A DNA stretch of 63,209 nucleotides, from the NCBI GenBank assembly GCA_017881185.1, contig JADGRE010000005.1, positions 1 through 63,209 of the forward strand, written 5' to 3'. Positions 42,290-55,070 of the stretch are shown in pieces (the first letter of the stretch is position 1; the number at the start of each line of letters is the position of its first letter). The DNA is from Pseudomonadota bacterium. GTDB lineage: Bacteria; Myxococcota_A; Polyangia; Polyangiales; JAFGIB01. Position numbers and translations under genes: made by a program. The notes below the pieces were generated by a model. It worked only from the letters and a program-made list of their open reading frames with translations, was not told the origin of the DNA and ran no database searches.

Positions 42290-43893
42290 GGGCCGAGGCC
42301 TTGCAATAAGGTTTGCGCGAGCAACAGCGCTTCGGCGAAGAACGAGCGTTCGGTGGGCGCATGCGCGGCGGCGGCGCGGGTGGGTTCGAGCGTGGCTGTA
42401 GGCGTGCCGCTCAGCGCCGGACGCAACTGCTGTTCGCTGTAACCTGGGCCGTAGACATCGTCGAATGATGCGAACAGGTCGACGGGGGTGGGGTGGCGGA
42501 AGCGTTGCGCGTGGGCGTAGTTGGAGAGCGCACGCTGCACGCGTTCTTCGCCGTGGATCGTCGCCAGTGCGTCGAGCACCAGCGCCGGACGCAAGTACAC
42601 CGCGCGCGCCAGCGTCTCGAAGCGGTACGCGTCCACCGCCAAGAGCGAAGACGGCACCGGGTCTGCGCGTCGCAAGTACACGGCACGCGTCACGTCGAAC
42701 GGATCAATCGGAAGCGCGCGGCCCGCAAACAGGCTCGGCGGAGAGCCGTAGAGCTCGCGCAGCTGCAGCAACGTGGCCCACTGCGCGAGGCCTTCGTCCA
42801 GCATCGGGTACGCGACCTCGTTGCTGGCGATCATGCCGCAGAACCATTGGTGTGCGAGCTCGTGTGCCGTGACGAAGTCTTGTGCCGGGTCGGGTAGCGC
42901 TGCGGGTAACGCCCACCACGGCCCGCCCGACACGAACAGCGTCGGATACTCCATGCCCGCGGCAGCGTCTGCGTCGCGTGGCGGGATGATGACGGTCAGC
43001 GTGGCGTACGGGTAGCGCCCGAAGCGTGCGCCAAGGCTCAACAACCCTGCGCGAACCACGCGCAGCTGGCGTTGGGCTGCGGCAGCGTAGCCGCGTGGTG
43101 CGAGCACGCGAACCTGTACGCCTTGCACGCGTTGCTCGACGCGTTCGAAGTACGGGTAAGCGGCGAACGCAAAGTCGTGTACGGCGGAGGCAGAGAGCTC
43201 GTCGGTGCGCAGCGTGCCGTGTACCTCCGTGTTCGTGAGCGCACCGCTGCTGCCGACCACGAAGCGCGCAGGCAAGGTGATGCGCACGCGGTAGTCGGCG
43301 AAGTCGGCGTAGAACTCGCCCAGGCCGTGGTACGGGAAGCTGGTCCAGCCGCTGGTTTCGTCGAGGCGCGCCAGCTTGGGGAACCACTGTGCGACCATGT
43401 GGAATTCGCCCGCGTAGCCGCTGCGCGCCAAGAGCGCCGGCAGCTGCGCGCGAAACGCGACTTGCACCACCAAGGTCGCACGCGGCGACAGTGGCGCGGG
43501 CAGCGGCACGCGCAGTTGCGTGCGGTCGCCAGGCACGAGCTCGGCCTGTGCGCTAGGGAGCAGGTCTGCACCTGCCTGCGTGTGCAGCGCGGTGATCTCG
43601 ATGTGGCCCGGCTGCTGCAGGCGGGCGTCGCGCAGCTGGGTGCCGCCCTCACGCATGAATACGCTGTGGTGGTCGCGAAATGCGTTCAGGTACAGATGGA
43701 AGTACAGCTCGCGCAACGGCCGCTGGCTGTGGTTCACGAAGCTGATCCGCTCGCTGCCGACCAGCGTGTGCGACGCAGGGTCCAGCGTGACGTCGATCTC
43801 GTAGCGTTGGTCGGTGCGGGGCAGGGCGCGATCGTCGGCGTGCGCAGTGAGCGCGAGCAGCCAGAACACGAGCGCGAGCCGGGTCTGCGACAT
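42286..43893 (-). CDS. M1-family (gluzincin) metallopeptidase
   Basis: Signal peptide; 'DFVTAHELAHQWFCGMIASNEVAYPMLDEGLAQWATLL' = HEXXH + downstream E of M1 peptidases; N-terminal M1-like beta domain 'YEIDVTLDPASHTLVGSERISFVNHS'. Confidence 0.88.
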   Translation of the reverse strand: MSQTRLALVFWLLALTAHADDRALPRTDQRYEIDVTLDPASHTLVGSERISFVNHSQRPLRELYFHLYLNAFRDHHSVFMREGGTQLRDARLQQPGHIEITALHTQAGADLLPSAQAELVPGDRTQLRVPLPAPLSPRATLVVQVAFRAQLPALLARSGYAGEFHMVAQWFPKLARLDETSGWTSFPYHGLGEFYADFADYRVRITLPARFVVGSSGALTNTEVHGTLRTDELSASAVHDFAFAAYPYFERVEQRVQGVQVRVLAPRGYAAAAQRQLRVVRAGLLSLGARFGRYPYATLTVIIPPRDADAAAGMEYPTLFVSGGPWWALPAALPDPAQDFVTAHELAHQWFCGMIASNEVAYPMLDEGLAQWATLLQLRELYGSPPSLFAGRALPIDPFDVTRAVYLRRADPVPSSLLAVDAYRFETLARAVYLRPALVLDALATIHGEERVQRALSNYAHAQRFRHPTPVDLFASFDDVYGPGYSEQQLRPALSGTPTATLEPTRAAAAHAPTERSFFAEALLLAQTLLQGLGP

Positions 43894-43972
43894 GGTCGGG
43901 CGCTAGCCTACCCAACCCGGTCGCTCCGGCACACGCCTTGTGCTGTGCCCCGTGCTATCAGTTGCGAAAGCG

Positions 43973-44497
43973 ATGTCGGTGCTGCGCCATCAGCAGGTAG
44001 GAGACGGCGTGCAGATCTGCCTGCGCACGCGCAGCGACACGCGCGCGTTCGGGAAGCTTCTGGCCAGCTGTCTGTGGCCCGGCGACCTCGTGGTGCTCGA
44101 AGGTGATCTCGGCGCGGGCAAGACCTTTCTCGTGCGCGTCATCGCCCGAGCGCTGGGGGTGCCGGCGAGCACGCCCGTGACCAGCCCGACCTTCGAGCTC
44201 GTGCATGAGCTGCAGGGCCGCGTGCCCATCGTGCACGCCGACCTTTATCGTTTGGGCGACGGCGACGCGCTCGACGAGCTGGGCCTCGCCGAGCGCATCG
44301 GCGGCGATGCGGTGGTACTGGTGGAGTGGGGCGCACGCTTCGCGGCGCAGCTCGGCCAACAGGGGCTGTGGCTCGCGCTCGCGCTGCAGGACGCGACCAG
44401 CCGTGTCTGCACGCTCGTGCCCCACGGGCCCGCCGGTCGTGCGCTCGTGGGTCGGGTCCAGGCGCAGCTTTCGGCGCAAACTCGCGTGCCCAGTTGA
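43973..44497 (+). CDS. tsaE: tRNA threonylcarbamoyladenosine biosynthesis ATPase TsaE
   Basis: '[21 protein letters not shown]...[25 protein letters not shown]...[19 protein letters not shown]'. Confidence 0.93.
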   Translation: MSVLRHQQVGDGVQICLRTRSDTRAFGKLLASCLWPGDLVVLEGDLGAGKTFLVRVIARALGVPASTPVTSPTFELVHELQGRVPIVHADLYRLGDGDALDELGLAERIGGDAVVLVEWGARFAAQLGQQGLWLALALQDATSRVCTLVPHGPAGRALVGRVQAQLSAQTRVPS

Positions 44498-44576
44498 GGT
44501 CAGCGGCGCTGCCGGCGCCTCGCTTCGCCCTTCGGCTTGCTCCTTTCGGCGGGCTCTGGTAGCACCACGCCGCCCC

Positions 44577-47942
<3,366 letters not shown>

Positions 47943-47980
47943 GTGCCTCCGTTTAGCCACGAACCACGGGAGAGCCGTCG

Positions 47981-48454
47981 ATGGACCGTTATCCGATGAC
48001 GCCCGAAGGGCACGAAGCGTTGAGCCAAGAGCTCAAGCAGCTGACCAGCGTCGAACGACCACGCATCTCGAAGGAGATCGGCGTGGCACGCGATCACGGC
48101 GACCTGAAAGAGAACGCCGAGTACCACGCGGCGAAAGAGCGTCAGGGCCACATCGAAGCGCGCATCGCCCACCTCGAGGGCATGCTCTCGCGCGCCGAGG
48201 TCATCCACCCCAGTCAGCTCTCGGGGAGCAAGGTGAAGTTCGGCGCCTACGTCACGCTGGAAGATATCCAGAGCGGCGAGATGAAGCGCTATCGCATCGT
48301 CGGCGCCGAGGAAGCCGATGTCTCGAACGGGAAGATATCTGTCACCTCGCCTGTATCGCGCGCCCTGATCAACCATGAGGTCGGCGACGAAGTGAAAGTC
48401 ACGGCGCCCGGCGGCACGCGGGTGTACGAGATCGCAGAAATCACCTGGGAATGA
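47981..48454 (+). CDS. greA: Transcription elongation factor GreA
   Basis: 'MTPEGHEALSQELKQL...RPRISKEIGVARDHGDLKENAEYHAAKERQGHIEARIAHLEGMLSRAEVI'. Confidence 0.95.
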   Translation: MDRYPMTPEGHEALSQELKQLTSVERPRISKEIGVARDHGDLKENAEYHAAKERQGHIEARIAHLEGMLSRAEVIHPSQLSGSKVKFGAYVTLEDIQSGEMKRYRIVGAEEADVSNGKISVTSPVSRALINHEVGDEVKVTAPGGTRVYEIAEITWE

Positions 48455-49431
48455 GCTGGGGGGCACGCATGAGCTTCACCACCACTCGCCTGCCCATGGC
48501 CGATGGGTTGCAGCTTACGGTCTACGTGTGGAGCGCTGCCGCACCGCCCAAGGCTGTCATTCAGCTCGTCCATGGCATGTCCGAGCATGCCCGGCGCTAC
48601 GACCACGTGGCGCAGGCACTGGTGGAAGCCGGCTACACTGTGTTCGCTGACGATCACCGCGGTCATGGCCAGACGGCGCAGGCCCCCGAAGAGCTTGGCT
48701 TCTTCGCCGAACAAGCTGGCTGGGCCAAGGTCGTCGACGATCTGTACCGCGTCAATCGGCACATCGCGCAGACGCATCCGGGCGTGCCGATCGTGCTTTT
48801 CGGCCACAGCATGGGCTCGTTCCTGGCGCAGGAGTACCTGTTCACCCACGGCGACACGATCGCAGCTGCGGTGCTCTCGGGCAGCAACAGCGGGGGCGGC
48901 AAGCTGGCGGCGCTGGGGCTGAACGTCGCGCGCTTCGAGCGCTGGCGCATCGGCGCACACGGGCGCAGCAAGCTGCTCGACACCATGTCGACCGGCGACT
49001 TCAACCGGCGTTTCAAGCCGACGCGCACGCGCTCCGACTGGCTCTCGCGCGACCCGGCGGAGGTCGACAAGTATCTCGCCGACCCGCTGTGCGGCTTCAT
49101 GTTCACGACGCAGGCCTGGATCGACTTCCTTGGGGGCCTCGTTCGTATCGACGACCCACACAACCAGGCGCGCGTGCCCAAGCAGTTGCCGATCTACGTG
49201 TTCAGCGGTGCACAAGACCCGGTCGGTGGCGCGGGCAAGGGCGTGGTGACGCTGGTCAAGGCGTACCAGCGCGCGGGCTTGTCGCGCGTGTCGTACAAGC
49301 TGTATCCGGGCGGCCGGCACGAGATGGTGAACGAGACCAACAAGGCCGAGGTCCTCGCCGATCTGCTGAGTTGGCTCTCGAGCAACGTCACCAGCATGGG
49401 TGGCGCGGCCGACACGGCTCGCGCGAGCTGA
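48451..49431 (+). CDS. Alpha/beta hydrolase (monoglyceride lipase/lysophospholipase-like)
   Basis: 'AVIQLVHGMSEHARRYDHVAQALVEAGYTVFADDHRGHGQT', nucleophile elbow 'LFGHSMGS', terminal 'GGRHEMVNE'. Start at 48451 (ATGA overlap) or 48469. Confidence 0.9.
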   Translation: MSWGARMSFTTTRLPMADGLQLTVYVWSAAAPPKAVIQLVHGMSEHARRYDHVAQALVEAGYTVFADDHRGHGQTAQAPEELGFFAEQAGWAKVVDDLYRVNRHIAQTHPGVPIVLFGHSMGSFLAQEYLFTHGDTIAAAVLSGSNSGGGKLAALGLNVARFERWRIGAHGRSKLLDTMSTGDFNRRFKPTRTRSDWLSRDPAEVDKYLADPLCGFMFTTQAWIDFLGGLVRIDDPHNQARVPKQLPIYVFSGAQDPVGGAGKGVVTLVKAYQRAGLSRVSYKLYPGGRHEMVNETNKAEVLADLLSWLSSNVTSMGGAADTARAS

Positions 49432-49461
49432 GGGCGTAACGCGTAGTCGCGCGAGTCACGC

Positions 49462-51957
49462 ATGTCGCAGTCGCCCCCACCGCTCTTGCCGCTGCTGCAG
49501 CAGTGTCTGCAGGCGGCGGATCCGCTGGCGCTGCGCTCCGAGCTGTTGGCTGGGCTGCGCGCGGCGGCGGAAGGGTCGCCGGAGGGCAGCGCCGCATTGC
49601 AACGTAACGTTGCAGTTCTGGAAGCGGCAGTAGACGCCGCTGCCGTGAAGTTGCTCGCAGCACGCCTGCTGCGTGAGCACGTGCAACGGCGGGCCGTGGC
49701 GACCAGCGCGGAGGCAGACGCCGCTGCCGACGCGGACACGCGCTCTGCGGCTGAGGCCAAGGTCGACCGTCGACGCGTGCGCGCTGCTCGCAGCCAGAGC
49801 AAGGCGCTGGCCGAGCATCGCGCGGCGCCTGCGAGAGCCGCCGAGCAACCGGTCGAGACGCTTGGTGGTGTGGGTCCGAGTCTCGGGCAGAGCCTGCGCG
49901 CACGGGGGCTGCACACGCTCTCGGATCTGGTGTGGCTCTTGCCAGTTGCCTACGACGACGAGCGCGTAGTCACGCCGCTGTCACAGCTCGTGGTGGGCGT
50001 GCGGCAAGTGACTGAAGGCATTGTGTTCGGCGCGCGCGGCGGTGCGCGCGGTCGCGGTCCGCGCATGGCCGATGTCGTGCTCGAAGCGCCGCGCGAGGCC
50101 GGCGCAGAGGTCGCGACGCTGCACCTGGTGTGGTTTCGCGCGCCGCCAGGTCTGCTGGCACGCTTCACGCCAGGCGCGCGCTATCGCGTATCGGGCGTGG
50201 TCGAAGAGTTCCGCGGTCGCAAACAGATCACGCACCCGCAGACGCAGCGCCTCGAGGCTGGCGAGGCGGCGCAGGCGCGCGGCGTGGTGCCACGCTATCC
50301 GAGCATCCCAGGCGTGCCCCCCGCGCGTCTTGCCGGCTTCGTGCGTGCTGCGTTCGGGCGTGTGCTGCCAACGCTCGATGAGGCCATTCCGGCGGCCATG
50401 CAGGCGCAGCTCGGGCTCGGAACGCTCGCCGCCGCCCTGCGTGCGCTGCATGAGCCTCCGCGCGGGCTCGACGATGAAGAGTTGCACGCGTGGAACGAGG
50501 CCCGCACGCCACACCATGCGCGGCTCGCCTTCGAAGAGTTCTTCCTGCTCGAGCTGGCACTGTTCCGCCGCCGGGTCGAAGACCAAGGCGTGCGTGCCGA
50601 GGCGCTGGCACCGAAGGCCCAGCCGATCGCCCGCGTGCAACAAGCCCTTGGTTTCGAGCTGACCGCAGCGCAACGGCGGGTGGTGGCGGAGATCAGCGGC
50701 GACCTGCAGCGCGACAGCCCCATGCGACGGCTTTTGCAAGGCGACGTGGGCAGCGGCAAGACGGCGGTGGCGCTGCTGGCAGCCGCACACTGCGTCGCCG
50801 CGGGCGCGCAGGTGGCGTTCATGGCGCCCACTGAAGTGTTGGCCGAGCAGCACTTTCGCTCCATCGCGAAGGTCGCGCAGGCGCTCGGCATGCGTGCTGC
50901 GCTCGTGCTCGGTGCCGAGCGCGCTTCGCACCGGCGCAAGACGCGCAAGGCGCTCGAGGCAGGCAGCATCGATCTGGCCGTGGGCACCCACGCGTTGCTC
51001 TCGGAGGGCCTGCGCTTTGCGCGCTTGCGCCTGGTGATCGTCGACGAGCAGCATCGCTTCGGCGTGGGTCAGCGCTTGCGCTTGGTCGACAAGGGGGAGG
51101 GCAAGCTCGCTCCGCACTTGCTCGTGATGACGGCCACGCCGATCCCACGCACGCTCACGCTCGCGCTGCACGGGGACCTCGAGAGCAGTGTGCTCGACGA
51201 GATGCCGGCAGGTCGCAGCGCACCGGTCACGCGCGCGTATGTGCAGGCCGAGCGTGAGCGCGCGCTTGCGCAGCTCGAGCGCGGCCTCGAGGCAGGTGGA
51301 CAAGCCTACGTGGTGTGTCCGTCCATCGAAGACTCCGAGGAGAATGAGCTGCGCTCCGCCGAGCAGACCTTCGCGGAGCTGAGCGAACGCTTCGCGAGCT
51401 ACGGCGTGGGTCTCTTGCATGGGCGGCTGTCCGCCGAGGCGAAGCAGGCTGCGATGGAGAGCTTCGTAGCGGGCACGACTCGCGTGCTGGTGTCGACCAC
51501 CATCATCGAAGTGGGCATCGACGTGCCGCGCGCCAATGTGATCTTGATCGAGCATGCCGAGCGCTTCGGCTTGGCGCAGCTGCACCAGTTGCGTGGTCGC
51601 GTGGGGCGCGGTGGCCAGCTCAGCGCGTGCTTGCTGGTGCACGAGGCGGCGAGCGAGGAATCGCGCGCTCGCATCCGGGTGATGTGCGAGACCACGGATG
51701 GCTTTCGCATCGCCGAAGAAGACCTGCGTCTGCGTGGGCCCGGCGAGCTCTTTGGTCATCGGCAATCGGGGCTGCCCGGCTTTCGCTTTGGTGACCTGCG
51801 GCGCGACGCGCCGCTCTTGGCACGCGCGCGGGAGGCCGCGCAGCAGGTCATCGCGATCGACCCGGACCTGCAGCTGCCCGAGCATCAAGCCGCGCGACAC
51901 ACGCTGCAGCAAGCGCACACCGGCAGCCGGCGCGTGGTGAAAGAAGAAGCGGGTTGA
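49462..51957 (+). CDS. recG: ATP-dependent DNA helicase RecG
   Basis: 'LLQGDVGSGKTAVALLAA', 'MAPTEVLAEQHF', 'VIVDEQHRFGVGQR', 'HLLVMTATPIPRTLTLALHGDLESSVLDEMPAGR', 'QLRGRVGRGGQLSACLL'. Confidence 0.95.
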   Translation: MSQSPPPLLPLLQQCLQAADPLALRSELLAGLRAAAEGSPEGSAALQRNVAVLEAAVDAAAVKLLAARLLREHVQRRAVATSAEADAAADADTRSAAEAKVDRRRVRAARSQSKALAEHRAAPARAAEQPVETLGGVGPSLGQSLRARGLHTLSDLVWLLPVAYDDERVVTPLSQLVVGVRQVTEGIVFGARGGARGRGPRMADVVLEAPREAGAEVATLHLVWFRAPPGLLARFTPGARYRVSGVVEEFRGRKQITHPQTQRLEAGEAAQARGVVPRYPSIPGVPPARLAGFVRAAFGRVLPTLDEAIPAAMQAQLGLGTLAAALRALHEPPRGLDDEELHAWNEARTPHHARLAFEEFFLLELALFRRRVEDQGVRAEALAPKAQPIARVQQALGFELTAAQRRVVAEISGDLQRDSPMRRLLQGDVGSGKTAVALLAAAHCVAAGAQVAFMAPTEVLAEQHFRSIAKVAQALGMRAALVLGAERASHRRKTRKALEAGSIDLAVGTHALLSEGLRFARLRLVIVDEQHRFGVGQRLRLVDKGEGKLAPHLLVMTATPIPRTLTLALHGDLESSVLDEMPAGRSAPVTRAYVQAERERALAQLERGLEAGGQAYVVCPSIEDSEENELRSAEQTFAELSERFASYGVGLLHGRLSAEAKQAAMESFVAGTTRVLVSTTIIEVGIDVPRANVILIEHAERFGLAQLHQLRGRVGRGGQLSACLLVHEAASEESRARIRVMCETTDGFRIAEEDLRLRGPGELFGHRQSGLPGFRFGDLRRDAPLLARAREAAQQVIAIDPDLQLPEHQAARHTLQQAHTGSRRVVKEEAG

Positions 51958-54900
51958 TGGCGCACGTGTCGCCAGCCTGGTCGCCGATGGTCGTGCGTGC
52001 TGGCGTGTTCGGCGCGGCGCTGGGCGTGTTCGAAGCGCTTTGCGTCGCGCTCATCGACCACGCGCTCTTTCTCTCCCCCGTGGAGTTTCTGCGTTTCGCC
52101 TTGATCGCGCTGCTCGTGAACGCCTCGATTGGCGTCGTGTTGGGTAGCTCAGTGCAAGCCACGCTCGCCGTGCTGCAGCGTGCGCAGCTGTTGGCTGCGT
52201 CCGGCTTGGGCCGCGGAGTGGTGCTTGTGCTGACCCTTGTCGCGTGGCCTCCTGCGGCGGCCGTGCTGTGGTCGCTCAGCGCGGGACGTCGCGTCCGCGA
52301 GCTGCCTGGGCGCCTCTGGTGGGTTGCGGCCCTCGCCGTGTGCTCCGCATGGGGACTCGCGCAGCTGGCGGGCCGCTTCGCGCGCTGTGCCGCGACGGGC
52401 GATGCGCGGGCACGCTGGCGCTGGGTCTGGGGGCTGTGCGCATCTGCAGCGTGCGCCTTGGTGGTCGACACCACGGTCCTGCGCCGCCTCTACCCGGTGT
52501 TCCACCTGAGCCTCAGCGTATGGGCGTGGTTGGCCGTTGCTGCAGCGAGCGCGCTCAGCTCGTGGCCACCTGCAAGTCTGCGGCACGCGTACAAGCTCGC
52601 ATTGCTGGTGGTGGCTTGCGCGCTGGTTGCGCCCTTCGCTCTGCGCGAGCTCGGCGCGGCTCCCAATGCGCGCTTTGCGGTGGAGCTTGCCGCACCGCTC
52701 ACCGGCAAGTTGCTGCGGCGCGTGTCCGCACCGGCAGCTGCACCTGCGCGTACGGCGCTTGCGACACGCGCCAGTCCAGCTGCGCAGGCAACAGCGACGG
52801 GGCCAACGGTCGACCTGCACGGCCAGGACATCCTGCTCATCACCATCGACGCGCTACGCGCCGATCGCCTGGAAGCGTACGGTGGCCACGGCGTCACGCC
52901 CGAGCTCGACAAGCTCGCGCGACAGTCGGTGGTTTTTCGGCACGCCTACACCTCCACGCCGCACACTTCGTACGCGCTCGGCTCGTTGCTCACCGGCAAG
53001 TACTTGCGGCCGGTGTTGTCATTGCCTAACGCGGCGAGCCAGCACGCGACGCTGCCACGTCTGCTGCGCCGCTACGGCTACCGCACGGCGGGCTTTTACC
53101 CGCCGGCGATCTTCTTCGTCGACCAGGAGCGCTTCAAGAGCTTGCATGACGATCGCTTCGGCTTCGAGTACGTGCGCGAGATGTTCGCGCCGGCCGATGC
53201 GCGTGTGGCGCAACTGGCGCGCTACCTCGATCAAGCCCCGGCAGATCACCCGGTGTTCGCGTGGGTGCACCTCTTCGAGCCGCACGAACCCTACGAGCCG
53301 CCGGCTGCGTTTCGTCGCGGCAACGAGCTGGTCGAGCTCTACGATGGGGAAGTCGCTGCGGCCGATGCCGCGGTGGGCAAGCTCGTGGCGCTGTTCCAGA
53401 AGCGTAGACCCAACTCCACGATCATCATCACTGCCGATCATGGCGAGGAGTTCGGCGATCACGGCGGCTACCACCACGGCACCACGCTCTTCGAAGAGCA
53501 GACGCGGGTGCCCTTGCTTTGGCTCTCGCCGGGCAAGGTCCGGCCGGCACGGCTCGACGCGCCGGTAGAGCATGTCGACATCGCCACCACCTTGTTGCGC
53601 GCACTGGGCATGCCGCGCGACGCGCGCATGCGTGGCGACGACCTAACGCCGTTGCTCGCAGGTGCGGCTGCCGATCCACATGCGCGCGCGTTCGCGTCGA
53701 TCGACGAGCTGCAGATGTGGACCGATGGGCGTTTCAAGCTGTTGTGCGACCAGCGCCCGCGCGGTTGCCGCTTGTTCGATCTTCAGGTCGATCCCTTGGA
53801 GCAGCGCGACGTCGGCAGCACGCAGCCCGCGGAGCTCACGACCTTGCACGACGAGCTGAGCGACTTCATGGCGTCATTGCCGCAAATCGAGGCCGCAGCC
53901 ATGGAAGGCGGCGGTGGCTGGCCCAAGGCGTTGGCCCGCGCGCGCCTGGGCGACCCCAGCGTGGGGCCCGAGCTCATCGGCTTGTTGGGTTCGGAGCGCG
54001 CGCAGGTGCGCGCCGAAGCGTTGCGCGCCATCGCGCGTCAGGGCACTGTGGTCGATCGCGGCCTGCTCGCGACCATGCGCTCCGGCGATCCCGACGCGGC
54101 GGTGCGTGCCGAGGCCGCGTTGACGGCGCTGACGCTCGGCGACCACGCCGCGCTGGCGCAGGTGCTTGCGGTGGTGCAACACAGCGTTGCCGATGGCACG
54201 CAGGACAACGATCTCGCCCGCCGTGCCGCGTTGCTCTGCGACCCTGCCACGGAGCCTGCGGTGCTGCGCGTGCTCGCGGCGCTCGCCCAAGACGATCGAG
54301 CCGACGAGGCGCTGCGCACTGCTGCGCTCACGCGTCTTGGCGACAGCCATGCGGCGCAAGCCGTCGGCCCCCTGATCGCCGTGTTGCCCAACGTGCGTTT
54401 GCGCTCGGTTGTAGTGCGCGCCTTGGCGAGCGTCGGCGGGCGTGCGGCCGCGGATGCGCTGGCGAGCACGTTCGAACAGGAACGCTACGCGCAGGCGCGC
54501 ACCGATGAAGCGCAGGCATTGTTTCGTCTGCACGATCCGCGCGCCGGCAAGCTGCTCTTACGCTTCCTCGGTACCGAGACGGGTGTGCCCGATGGTCTGT
54601 CGGTGCTGCTCGAGCACGGGCAAGCCCTGCCCCGCGCGCAAGGTGTCATGCTCGACTTGCGCGGCGGCACATCCGGCGTCGCCGGCGACGGCGGTGTTGC
54701 TTTCGAACGCCCCTCGGGTCTAGTCGGGGCGTGGGCGTGCGTGCGCGGTCGTGGCTGCGCGCCCACGGGCGACACGGCTGCGCTCGCGATCCCGCGCAAC
54801 CTGGCAGTCGGCGAGCCCGCGCGCGTGGTGTTGCAGCTCGACGCGGCGCGCTCGGGCCAATGGCTCGAGGTGGCAGGCAGGCGGCAGGCGCTCGCAGCCG

Positions 54901-55070
54901 GCGAGAGCTCCGCCAGTCTGCTCATCCCGGTGCCGCCTGCTGCGACGACGCTGCCGCTGCGGGCCAGCCCCGGCACTCATCTTCGGGCCCTGGCGCTCTT
55001 GCACCGCAGCGCCGACATCCCACCGCCCAAGCCGCAGGCCTACGATGCTGGCACAGATGCCGCGCCCTGA
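51954..55070 (+). CDS. Membrane-anchored alkaline phosphatase/sulfatase-superfamily protein with C-terminal HEAT-like repeats
   Basis: N-terminal TM helices; 'DILLITIDALRADRLEAYGGHGVTPELDKLARQSVVFRHAYTSTPHTSYALGSLLTGKYL', 'TIIITADHGEEFGDHGGYHHGTTLFEEQTRVPLLW'; HEAT-like repeats after ~res 650; ATGA overlap with recG. Confidence 0.85.
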   Translation: MMAHVSPAWSPMVVRAGVFGAALGVFEALCVALIDHALFLSPVEFLRFALIALLVNASIGVVLGSSVQATLAVLQRAQLLAASGLGRGVVLVLTLVAWPPAAAVLWSLSAGRRVRELPGRLWWVAALAVCSAWGLAQLAGRFARCAATGDARARWRWVWGLCASAACALVVDTTVLRRLYPVFHLSLSVWAWLAVAAASALSSWPPASLRHAYKLALLVVACALVAPFALRELGAAPNARFAVELAAPLTGKLLRRVSAPAAAPARTALATRASPAAQATATGPTVDLHGQDILLITIDALRADRLEAYGGHGVTPELDKLARQSVVFRHAYTSTPHTSYALGSLLTGKYLRPVLSLPNAASQHATLPRLLRRYGYRTAGFYPPAIFFVDQERFKSLHDDRFGFEYVREMFAPADARVAQLARYLDQAPADHPVFAWVHLFEPHEPYEPPAAFRRGNELVELYDGEVAAADAAVGKLVALFQKRRPNSTIIITADHGEEFGDHGGYHHGTTLFEEQTRVPLLWLSPGKVRPARLDAPVEHVDIATTLLRALGMPRDARMRGDDLTPLLAGAAADPHARAFASIDELQMWTDGRFKLLCDQRPRGCRLFDLQVDPLEQRDVGSTQPAELTTLHDELSDFMASLPQIEAAAMEGGGGWPKALARARLGDPSVGPELIGLLGSERAQVRAEALRAIARQGTVVDRGLLATMRSGDPDAAVRAEAALTALTLGDHAALAQVLAVVQHSVADGTQDNDLARRAALLCDPATEPAVLRVLAALAQDDRADEALRTAALTRLGDSHAAQAVGPLIAVLPNVRLRSVVVRALASVGGRAAADALASTFEQERYAQARTDEAQALFRLHDPRAGKLLLRFLGTETGVPDGLSVLLEHGQALPRAQGVMLDLRGGTSGVAGDGGVAFERPSGLVGAWACVRGRGCAPTGDTAALAIPRNLAVGEPARVVLQLDAARSGQWLEVAGRRQALAAGESSASLLIPVPPAATTLPLRASPGTHLRALALLHRSADIPPPKPQAYDAGTDAAP

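Noticed and set aside
49981-51918. 645-aa antisense ORF opposite recG
   Set aside because: recG motifs are on the + strand; the antisense frame lacks domain signatures.
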